Below, one piece after another: positions 12,156 through 20,799 of a stretch of DNA of 64,000 bases. Location of the stretch: positions 16,156,395-16,220,394 of the forward strand of contig CM064560.1 of NCBI GenBank assembly GCA_032716605.1, written 5' to 3'. A program made the translations under genes and the position numbers. Under the pieces are notes generated by a model. The model had not been told where the DNA came from. It made no database searches and was given only the letters and a program-made list of their open reading frames with translations. The DNA is from Paralithodes platypus. Its lineage: Eukaryota > Arthropoda > Malacostraca > Decapoda > Lithodidae. Each line of letters opens with the position of its first letter. Within the stretch, counting starts at the first letter, position 1.

Positions 12156-12172
12156 CATTATGCCACTTAAAT

Positions 12173-13174
12173 GCACATCACACGTACACGTCATAAACCC
12201 TCCACTTAGCTCTCCCCATCCTATATCCTGCCCCCCCCCCCCCCCCCCATCCTCCACCCTAATACCCTTATAGGTGCGATATGCGCAAGTCCAGAGCCCT
12301 ACACATTATTCATCGAGATCTTATGATTACCTTCCCCCCCCCCCACCCCCCCCACCCAACCCACACAAACACACACTATATTTTATAGTGGGGAGGGCTA
12401 TGAATATCAGAGAAATAGTGGGGTAAAAGGCGATAACGAGGTATTTAAAAGGAGCTTGGCTCAGGTGTTCATATATTTGAAACGCATAAAACCCCAAATC
12501 GAAAAACCCGAGCTAAGTTTTGGCGAAAGTTGGGTCGGGTTTTCCAATCCCAGTGGTGTGGAAAATATCTAGTAAATAGGTTAATAAATCAGAGACGGTC
12601 CCGCCGAAATATCTTATCTTCAACGATTAAAATCATCCTTCCACAATCTCCGAGTCTAAATGATATAACTATCCGAAGGCCCACACAGAGTTTACGTGTT
12701 CTGTGATACGCGTTATTGACCTCCCAAGGCTTATTACACCTCAGCTATAACAGACAACAAAACAAACACTAAAAATCCAACAATAAAACAGAAAGTTTGA
12801 TCTTACTTGATGGATATCGGATGGTTTATAGTTGTATCCATTGGTTGTGATCGTCTAGGTGTTGTAGGTCACTGTAAAAAATGAAAACTACATAAATATG
12901 CAATAATTAATGCACGGTAGATTAACTGTAATGAAGAATATATATTGAAACACATCTAAAACTAACATTAACTTTATTTCTGTATTGCACTAATATTTCA
13001 AGACGCTACACTGTGATTTATTAATTACCTGTGTTTTGTGAATATTGTACTTCATAGCGAGAACCCATCACAATTGCTTAGTGTGATCCCAATAGTTTAG
13101 TTAATTTCCCTATTAAGCTCATTGGTAATACATAAGATGATTTGTGGTGCACTATTAGAAACAATTTATTAGGG
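12173..13174. other. Non-coding stretch with poly-C tracts
   Basis: C homopolymer runs at about 12231-12248 and 12333-12358 interrupt an otherwise AT-rich stretch. No coding sequence or RNA gene is recognised. Confidence 0.5.
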
Positions 13175-13333
13175 ACAATAGGTATGTATAGACAATACAT
13201 AGACAATAGGTATGTATAGACAATACATAGACAATAGGTATGTATAGACAATACATAGACAATAGGTATGTATAGACAATACATAGACAATAGGTATGTA
13301 TAGACAATACATAGACAATAGGTATGTATAGAC
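13175..13333. repeat. 28-bp minisatellite, about 6 copies
   Basis: Tandem units of 28 bp, each made of two similar halves (ACAATAGGTATGTATAG and ACAATACATAG), so the array arose from an older half-length repeat. Copies are essentially identical. Confidence 0.95.
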
Positions 13334-13869
13334 TCGCAATAATATTCTCAATATTGTTCCCATGGAGGATTTGCGATAACAACAACTTTGAAATCCCAGA
13401 TATGATATTAAATGAACAGTCCTGCACATAAACAAACCCAACAGCGGGGGTGTGGGGGCGGCAGCCCCCACCCATAATACTAGGATAGGTTAGGTAAGGT
13501 TGTTAGGTTAGGCTAATGTCTTTTCAAAGTTTCTTTTTCCACTTTTAAACAAAAAAATAAAATACCTGCTGAATAAGCCGCCACAACTCATCTTAAGTGT
13601 TACCAGCTCATTGGCCAATTGAGCGAAGTCACGGATATTTGTATAACTTAGTTTCCTTATGTATGATAGAATTAGATGAATATTAACGAGACTCACATTT
13701 TTTTGTTTTGTATTTGTTATTTTCTAGGTTTATCAGCGTTTAATAATAATTATTGTAACCGAAAATTAGTATTTACCCATTGTTATTATTTTGTATTATA
13801 TTAGTATTTACCCAGAATTATATAATAAGGAAACACGGACACACATAGCTTTATAAGTTTCGTGTACCG
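13334..13869. other. Non-coding stretch with TTAGG-type motif
   Basis: Contains a GC-rich inverted motif (GGGGGCGGCAGCCCCC at about 13454) and, next to it, TAGGTTAGGTAAGGTTGTTA near 13487-13510, a second degenerate TTAGG interstitial telomere-like run. Otherwise AT-rich with no recognised gene. Confidence 0.45.
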
Positions 13870-13873
13870 TTAG

Positions 13874-14733
13874 GGAGAGATGGTCTGTTTTTCTGGACAC
13901 CTTTCTCCCTCATGTTGAGCCCCATTAGTTTTCAGATTATAGGACGTTCGGCCCATTAGTTTGTCAATTTTAAGACCTTTCGCTCCATTTATTTGTCAAT
14001 ACTAAAAAAAATACTATTTAGGTGTAGATTTCTTCCTGCCGAACGATAGTGAGCCTGTAATTCTGGAAGAACCGGCCTTTGGCCGTAACATTTATCTACC
14101 AAAAATTTACAAATTAACACTCAAGCCGCGGGGCCCGACATATGTCGAGTGAGAGAATCATGGTCACCCCTGCGTGGCCCGACATTAATTGGGCGGGATT
14201 TTTAGCACATTATCGGCTCTGAGAGAGAGTCCACACGTTGGGAGGACGATAGGCGGGCTCTGACCGTTCGGCACGGACCCAGTGCCGCGACTAACAGTAA
14301 CTCCGCACCATTCCACACCCACGGCCTCGCGAGACCAGGAAAAAACTCGGGAAATTACCGTATGTTAGGGTTTTTCCCCTCGTGTTGCGTGATCGCTACA
14401 GGATAACCCGTGGTCGTACAAGGATGATTCAGGTGTCATTGGAAAGCTCTATTATCGCCCTTTCACGGATACATAATTGTATTACGCTCTGGCTCTTGTT
14501 TATGCATAAAAAATAGCATGGAATGAAGCTCGTTTAGGGTAAATATACCCGCCTGCCAGGTTGTAGAAGTTACAAACATCCCCGTTGGACAGGGGTTAAT
14601 CTAAAAGGTTGATATCATGGATATTTTTTTTTATTTATTTTTTATTATTTTAAGATTGTTGGAGGTCTAGGGAGGAAACTAGAATAATGATATGTAAATG
14701 AAATAATCGACCAAAATATGAACCATCCCCCCC
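13874..14733 (+). mobile_element. TTAA MITE family D, split by a nested family B MITE
   Basis: Plus-strand family D element. It has a CTTTCTCCCTCATGTTGAGC block, TTAAGACCTTTCG-type modules, CGAACGATAGTGAGCCTGTA, GAACCGGCCTTTGGCCG and the TTGGAGGTCTAGGGAGGAAAC end. The right TTAA is at 14734-14737; the left is decayed to TTAG (13870-13873). Family B copy B1 interrupts it at 14118-14595. The D sequence is continuous across that insertion when one TTAA is removed. Confidence 0.75.
14118..14595 (+). mobile_element. TTAA MITE family B, copy B1
   Basis: 478-bp element between two TTAA copies (14114-14117, 14596-14599). It is highly similar along its whole length to 60434-60911 (B2). Shared landmarks include CATATGTCG near the start, CACATTATCGGCTCTGAGAG, GCTACAGGATAACCCGTGGT, GTCATTGGAAAGCTCTATTA and TTACGCTCTGGCTCTTGTTT. 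No coding capacity. The TTAA duplication points to a piggyBac-type transposase acting in trans. Confidence 0.8.
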
Positions 14734-15334
14734 TTAAGAGATATTTCCGCTATTATGTGTACACTTTAAGGTATAGATTGATACTGCCTTTCTCGGCTGT
14801 CATTTCTCGAAGACTTCTTCTAGCCGGAGACATTGAGAGCAACCCAGGACCCACGTACACATACATATGTCCAACTTGCTCAAAACCCATCACTTCGAGT
14901 CGCCATACTAAGGGTTCAGTTCTCTGCAATTCATGCGGGAACTGGACCCACTTCACCTGCACAACACTTGCCTCCAAGAAACACTACACAAACACCTGGA
15001 CCTGTTCCTCATGCCCCTCCCTCTCCCAGTCAAATCCCTCACCTAAAACCCGTCCACCTCTCCTCCCCAACCCACCAAACCTTCCCATATCATCCACTCC
15101 CCCCCTAAAACCCGTCCACCTCTCCTCCCTAACCCACCTAACCTTCCCATACCATCCACATCCTCAACTCAACACACCACACCCCATCCTAATCCATTCC
15201 AACCCCCATCTCCTGCTCCCCAATCCCCACCCCCACCTCACCCATCCCAACCCCCAGCCCCTCCCTCACCCCCACCCCCACCCCATCCTCGTGCAGCAGC
15301 ACCCAACATACATCGTGCACATACATTCTCATAA
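14718..15334 (+). CDS. LINE-2 N-terminal region: 2A peptide and PHD-type finger
   Basis: A frame starting at 14718 begins with a basic/hydrophobic leader, then LLAGDIESNPGP. Residues 37-45 are a perfect match to the 2A ribosome-skipping consensus (D-[VI]-E-x-N-P-G-P). Skipping would release a 44-residue leader and start the main product at Pro45. A C4HC3 cluster follows directly: C51, C54, C70, C73, H78, C81, C96, C99, the spacing of a PHD finger, which in LINEs is thought to bind protein or nucleic acid. Then comes a long Pro/His/Ser-rich linker with an internal duplication of about 70 bp (15050-15150). 2A sequences are known from several APE LINE clades. The frame runs on to 15521 but is out of register with the endonuclease after about 15330. 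The native start may lie upstream of the MITE junction at 14737. Confidence 0.8.
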
Positions 15335-16027
15335 ATGCAACAAACACACAAAAACACACTCATCAAACAACACAACATACACATTGCCATCTTACAAGAA
15401 ACAAAACTCCGCACAACACAAAAAACACCCACATTTCATAATTTCACCACCATCAGACAAGACCGGGCTGTCGGCGGGGGCGGTGGACTCATCACCCTGG
15501 TACACAAAGAAATATACATAGTAACCAGTGTACAAAAATCCTCCCCCCAAATGATAACACAACAGAAATACAATCAATTAAAATACGCACTGGCAACAAC
15601 TCCAACATAACCATCATAAACACATACATCCCTCCCCAAACATCCCCTACAGTACCAAATGAATACAGACCACACAAACACCCCTCACACCCCACACATC
15701 ATCCTGGGTGGTGACTTCAACGCCAAGACGTCGGCCTGGTTTGTCGACAACCCCGACACAGACAGAGGGCTGGTACTACAAAACCAAACCGATAATCTCA
15801 TCATCCTTAACGACATCCATCAACATACCCATATTCCTCACCAAGCCCTCTATAACCCATCATCTCCAGACATCACCTTTTGCTCCGCAGAACTCGCCCC
15901 CACAACATCCTGGAGGGTGGTCAGAACCTTAGGCTCTGACCACCTCCCGATCATTATCACCACCAAAACCAGACTCACCCCAGCTAGCCACAAACACACA
16001 TACACCAATTATAAAAGAGCTAACTGG
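15335..16027 (+). pseudogene. LINE-2 AP endonuclease, frameshifted, cut by Gypsy
   Basis: Endonuclease domain homologous to 2743-3400. IAILQETKL near 15385 carries the catalytic Glu, GGDFNAK is near 15712, and GSDHLPI is near 15935. A small deletion near 15538 (relative to LINE-1) shifts the frame between the first and second halves. The sequence ends at the Gypsy junction in the segment that links to the RT. Confidence 0.85.
16024..16027. repeat. Gypsy target-site duplication, left (CTGG)
   Basis: CTGG lies next to the TG of the left LTR and again just after the CA of the right LTR (26976-26979). LINE-1 has a single copy at this point (ATTGGGAAGC context), confirming the duplication. Confidence 0.85.
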
Positions 16028-17821
16028 TGTTACGGCTGGATCGGCAATACATATTCGGGATTCTTGATCGTAGGACAGAAATGGCTTAAGTGACAACGAC
16101 ACGCTCGATTCCAGTCCCAAATACTATATGCTCCAGACAACAAAAGCACCAACGCCCTACAGAGTTATCGTCTACGGTAACGAGGTACCTTAACTCGGCG
16201 AAAGTGTACAACAGGGGTAGGCTATGAGGCTAAACTCCCTCAGACATTTATAGGTTACGTTATTACTAAAGAAATGCAATACTCAAGAAACTACGTTAAT
16301 ATTAAGCCTCTAATAATGTAGAATAGAAGCAGGCTAAAGGTATGACAGTGAAATGCTAAATGACAAATGTACACGCCTACTTGAAAGCGCGTGCACTACA
16401 CTAACTGTCCCCTACTAACATGCACTAGCATGTAGCATACAAGATGTTCATGATCCAGTAGATACCTAATAATACACATGGGAGGAACATAAACAGTAGT
16501 CACTTATTATAATAATGAATCTATACTTGGAATAACTAAAAGGTTGCAGGCAACAGTACTGCGCCGGTAGCCTACTACCGCATAGGCTACTTCGCTTCTC
16601 TCACTCTGTCTCCCCTCCGAGTCCGTATGCGCCCTACGCAACAGAACTCCGGACACAGAAGCAAAACGACAGTGCAGTTAATTGATACATGAAAGTATTA
16701 ATAGTGTTGTCTTGTGTGTGAGTAATGTGTATTGTAAAGTGTTATAGATATATACTTAAAGAGAGCTGCAATGCATAGTAAAATAAAGATATATCCCACT
16801 CATCATCCCCATGTGTTCTAGCTAGCAGGCCAAGTCACAGGAACAACGAGTCCCAGCACCGAAAGCGAGAACCCAGGAGAAGACTGTAGAGAACACAAGG
16901 ACAGATAAATTACGTTACTCTACTATACCGGCACTACGAGCGAGCTGTAGTCTCGGCTGCTACACTCGCTCCTGGCTCAGTATGCAAATCAAGGCTAAGT
17001 CCTCGTCCCTCTACAGACAACTCCTGGGCATGGTCGGGCTCTTACACATGGCACCAGTCTAGTCACAAATGGGATGATGAGCAGGGCATATAACTCGTGA
17101 ACATGTAGAACGTTCACCAACTATCCTCATCAAGAAGATCGCTGTTCACATTAACCCCTTAAATCTAATACATGTAAATATATGCTTGTCCTAAGAGTAA
17201 TACGAGAGGTGAGTGCTGAAACTCCTTTAGGACCTCAAGGGAAGGTTATGCATTTAAATAGAGAGAAGAATGAAATGAGAGTAATGTCGTCAGAGAGAAA
17301 GAGTGCAACCGTGAGAAGTTGGGGGAGAGAGCAAGGGATGTTAGAATCTCAAAGGTTCTAGGCAACCTGGTCAAGGAACACGCAGCCAACCTCCAGGCAG
17401 TGTGCTGTACGACAACATGGGCCCAGCCCAGGCAGGCAACAATGGACTACCAACCCTATCGCGCCTAGCTATAAGCGCACGGCTGCCAACCAGTCCATCC
17501 GTCTGGCAACCGGCCGGCAGCGCGGCGCGTTGCTACCCTCTTGCTCTGAAGCCTAACTCACTCTCTCTCTCTGGACTCCCATTCTTATCTATCAACTTCT
17601 CTATTGATACTACATATTAAATGGAAGGTCTCGACATGGCTTAAAACAAAACCCACCACTGGTTAGCACATGACGAGACCTTTGCAGAGATACAAAGAAC
17701 ATAGTTATAAGTTGTCACACTCAATATACATTGCGGCTGACGGTAGCCAGATCACGGGCGGTACAGTCGAGTACCAAGGAGTACAATCAGGTTGCGTTGC
17801 CCAGCACTGGGGTGCGTCACA
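16028..17821 (-). repeat. Gypsy 3' LTR
   Basis: 1794-bp terminal repeat starting TGTGACGC and ending GTAACA when read on the coding strand (TG..CA ends). It differs from the other LTR by roughly half a dozen substitutions and a 4-bp indel near 17510. It is unusually long for Gypsy, AT-rich, with no long open frame. Confidence 0.95.
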
Positions 17822-17836
17822 GCCCCCCCAAGATTT
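17822..17836 (-). promoter_or_regulatory. Gypsy polypurine tract
   Basis: Read on the minus strand, ATCTTGGGGGGGC abuts the TGTGACGC start of the 3' LTR. It is the expected position and composition for plus-strand priming. Confidence 0.75.
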
Positions 17837-18106
17837 TAGATAATCGACCTTAGAAGCATTATCAAAATCTGACAGGCAACCAACCGACCTGCTACCCTTA
17901 GCTGCCACTAATTGCAAAAGGTGCACAACAACTGAAGTGTGAATTATACATAAAACACAATATCGCATTCATTATGCTACAACAATAAAGACTTACAAAA
18001 CTAAAAAAATGAAAGTTTTCTCGTTTATTTTATTGTTTTATAATCTTTTTGGACGGCGTTATGATAGCCTAATTTTACTCCTGCTCAACCCACACACCGT
18101 GCACGA

Positions 18107-19155
18107 CTATCTTGGATCATCAACCCTTGATAGACAATCTGCTATCACGTTCTCACTCCCGGCAATATGCCGAATGTTGAGATTATACTCTTGGAGCATT
18201 AGGGACCACCTGGTCAACCGCATATTCCGATTGTGAAACTGATTTAGGAATTTCAAGGGATGATGGTCCGTATAAATCGTCACTACCGGGCCGTAGGCTG
18301 GAACATAAACTTCGAAATGTTTGAGCGACAAAACGATAGCCAGAAGCTCCTTCTCTATAGTCGAGTAATTCCTTTGTGCCGAATTAAACTTGCGAGAAAA
18401 GAAGCTCGCTGGGTGTTCCAAGCCCTCGGAATCAGTCTGCAGTAACACTGCCCCGGCACCCACACCGCTGGCATCAGTCGCCAGCTGAAAACTCCTGGAG
18501 AAGTCTGGGGCCCTCAAAATCGGATGTGTACACAGCAGGTGCTTGACTAGGTCGAAAGCCCTCTTACACTCCGCAGCCCAACAGAACTTCACTGACTTCG
18601 ACAGTAGATCAGTTAACGGTGCTAAGACAGTAGAGTATCCCCGGATGAAGCGCCTATAATAGCCTATCATACCTAGGAACCGCATGACCTGGCGCTTAGT
18701 GGTGGGCCTGGGAAACATATTGATAGCCTGTATCCTGCTCAGGGGGGGGGGCACACCCGGCCTAACCCGACCACAAAGCCACGATACTGCACAGTAGCCT
18801 TTACAAACTCGCACTTCCTCAGGTTCACCACCAGCCCAGCATCGTGCAACTTCCCAAACAGGGTCTCTAAGTGCCTTAGGTGATTTTCAAAATCGTCATC
18901 ATATACTATCACGTCATCAAGGTAGACCGTGCAGTTAGGGATTTCGTCACAAATATCGTTCATCAGGTTCTGAAACGTGGCAGGTGCGTTCTTAAGCCCA
19001 TAAGGCATTACGTTACATTGGTAGGTCTTGCCATCTACCACAAAACCACAAACTTGCTTAGCTCGGTCCGACAGGGGTACTTGCCAGTAGCCTTTTACAA
19101 GATCAATTTTAGTAAGGTACTTTGCATTCCCTATCTTGTCCACGCTGTCGTCAAC
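18107..19155 (-). pseudogene. Gypsy reverse transcriptase (second part) and RNase H
   Basis: The frame resumes at about 19155 after the nested insertion. 'VDKIGNAKYLTKIDL' holds the first catalytic Asp. Then come MPYGLKNAPATFQ and VYLDDVIVY with the catalytic Asp pair. A G-tract at about 18741-18750 (C-tract on the coding strand) shifts the frame within the thumb, near GFVVGLGRV. The second frame continues with FLGMIGYYRRFIRGYS, DASGVGAGAVLL, FFSRKFNSAQRNYSTIEKEL, TDHHPLKFL and IAGSENVIADCLSRV, the RNase H and its usual end. The stop at 18107 closes pol, leaving about 285 bp to the 3' LTR. The reading is clearly Ty3/Gypsy. Confidence 0.9.
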
Positions 19156-20114
19156 ATAAGAACATAAGAACATAAGAAAATGGGAGTCTGCAGAAAGCCG
19201 ATTGGCCTAAGCAAGGCAGATCCCTGTCCCACACAACCCCAAATCAATTACAAAGCCCAATTATAGGCTCAACACTCTAATACCCTGAGGATCATCCTAC
19301 CAAAACGGTTAGAGATTAACGCAGGATTATGGGGGTCTGCAGAGCGCTGATTGGCCCAACCCGGCTGATCCCCCTTCACACCCAACCCTTCTCGTCCATA
19401 TGCTTATCCAATTTTATCTTAAAGCTCCCTACAGTTTTAGATCCCACTATAGCACTTGGTAGTCCATTCCACCCATCTACAACTCTGTTACCAAACCAAT
19501 ATTTGCCTATATCTTTTCTGAAACGAAATTTATCTAATTTGAAACCATTGGTACGAGTTCTTTCGCTATCACTGAGCTTTAGTACATTTGTCATGTCCCC
19601 TTTGTTAATCCCACTAACCCACTTGAACACCTCTATCATATCCCCTCTAACTCTGCGTCTCTCTAACGAATGTAAACCTAATTTCTTCAACCTTTCTTCA
19701 TACGGAAGATATTCTAATATTATGGATCATTTTTGTCATTCTACGCTGTACTCTCTCCAATGAATCTATGTCCATTCTGTAATAAGGACACCAAAATTGG
19801 ACAGCATAATCCATATGGGGTCTCACTAATGACAAGTAAAGTTTTAAGATAACATCAGCAGTTCTGTTACTCACACTCCTAGAGATGAACCCGAGAATCC
19901 TGTTTGCCTTATTACGAACGCCTATACACTGTTTTCTAGGCTTCAAATCATTGCTAACAAACACACCTAGATCTTTCTCGCAGTCTGAATTTTCTAATTC
20001 TAAATCAGCTAGTTTATATTTAACATTTGTTTGCATCTTCCCTATCTTTAATACCTTGCATTTGTCAATGTTAAACTTCATCTGCCAATTTACTGACCAT
20101 TCATGACTTCCCAT
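19155..20114 (-). mobile_element. CR1-type LINE 3' fragment inserted in Gypsy RT
   Basis: Minus-strand LINE fragment holding the end of the RT and the C-terminal region. One frame (20114-19698) has WQMKFNIDKCKVLKIG, 'DLGVFVSNDLK' and VRPHMDYAVQFW; the next (19690-19376) has LHSLERRRVRGDMIEVFKWV and GWNGLPSAIV. These are typical of the CR1/L2 group. The 3' end at about 19155 is a repeated octamer TTCTTATG, matching the octameric tails known for CR1 elements. The 5' end is truncated. Confidence 0.85.
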
Positions 20115-20363
20115 GGAATGATTTCTGCTTCCGTGGCCGAGGACCCTCGGAGAGTGCTGAACGCATTACCGAGGTAATCCTATCGGGCATGGAAGCATAC
20201 ATTCCATTCTCTTTCTCTCAGACTAATGCTAAAAAATCTTGGTTACTCACGCCTGTTCTACTGCTGTCCGCAATAAGGAGGAAGCATTCAAACGGTACCG
20301 ACGCCTTAAAACTCAAGACTCTCATTCTTCATATGTTTCTGCCCGGAATCAAGCCAAATCTGT
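20115..20363 (+). mobile_element. LINE fragment in opposite orientation
   Basis: Short plus-strand segment whose translation near 20240-20350 includes 'THACSTAVRNKEEAFKRYRR' and VSARNQAK. This resembles the endonuclease-RT linker of APE LINEs (WFTPxC.xA...K..A....R pattern). It lies between the CR1 fragment and the SINE-like element, so it belongs to the composite insertion. Its family is not identified. Confidence 0.55.
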
Positions 20364-20799
20364 TGTTGTTGTTGTTGTTGTTGTTCCCCAAGCTGCCTGG
20401 CCGAACAGCCCCAAGGCCCTGAGCAAGGCCAAGGCCATAACCGAGCGCCCCCACAGAACCCTCCCTGCCGACCACAATAAAGCCTGGGTGACCGAAGCCA
20501 ATCCATGGCGGGGAGCTGAGGAGGGCGCGGAAACGCCCGGGAAACCAAAGCCCCACCCAGGGCCCTGTGCCCCTCAGCAATTATGAAGAGAAAGTTGAAG
20601 GGCAAAGGAAAGATGTGACGCTTTGGCTTCCAATCTTGTAGATTAGGAGGTCAATCCACGCAAGAGACGCCGTCACTTGAGATCTAGAAAATATATAAGT
20701 AAAAGGAACAGTCAGAGTAAGCTATGGGTATGGCAGAGATCGCTCAGTTCTCACTCTGATAGACCAGCCCATCACCAAAAGATAGACCAGCCCATCACC
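20364..20799 (-). mobile_element. SINE-like element, partial copy (S1)
   Basis: Minus-strand copy of the element at 34851-35375, truncated at its 5' side and with a local duplication of about 22 bp (GGTGATGGGCTGGTCTATC twice, 20759-20801). The 3' end is GGCTGTTCGGCCAGGCAGCT followed by GGGGAACAACAAC, shared with LINE-1/LINE-2. It marks the right-hand edge of the composite insertion in the Gypsy RT. Confidence 0.8.

Larger units (their letters stand above)
9150..12172 (+). mobile_element. Decayed APE-type LINE (LINE-3), different family
   Basis: A degenerate non-LTR retrotransposon. In order: a Ser/Pro-rich N-terminal frame (9227-9868), an AP endonuclease region (9870-10750), reverse transcriptase remnants (10900-11900) and a C-terminus containing IRDWNSLPENI (about 12081-12113). 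It is not a copy of LINE-1/2: protein motifs and 3' end differ, and the 3' end runs into C-rich simple sequence near 12231. Many stops and frameshifts show it is long dead. The domain order and the 'RDWN.LP' ending suggest a CR1/L2-like clade; this is not certain. Confidence 0.75.
14718..16027 (+). mobile_element. LINE-2 copy, left part (same family as LINE-1)
   Basis: The LINE family of 2742-5805, here extending further 5'. LINE sequence is certain from about 14738; 14718-14737 is the end of a family D MITE, so the Met at 14718 may not be the native start. From 15388 it matches LINE-1 closely. At 16027 it is cut by the Gypsy element and resumes at 26976; the CTGG at the junction is duplicated on both sides. 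Confidence 0.85.

Noticed and set aside
16093..17620. Short frames in the LTR
   Set aside because: They are in the LTR, not conserved in frame around the two LTRs' indel, and show no domain.
20722..20799. C-terminal 25 residues of the long Gypsy frame as native protein
   Set aside because: They are translated from the inserted SINE-like element; the true RT resumes at 19155.
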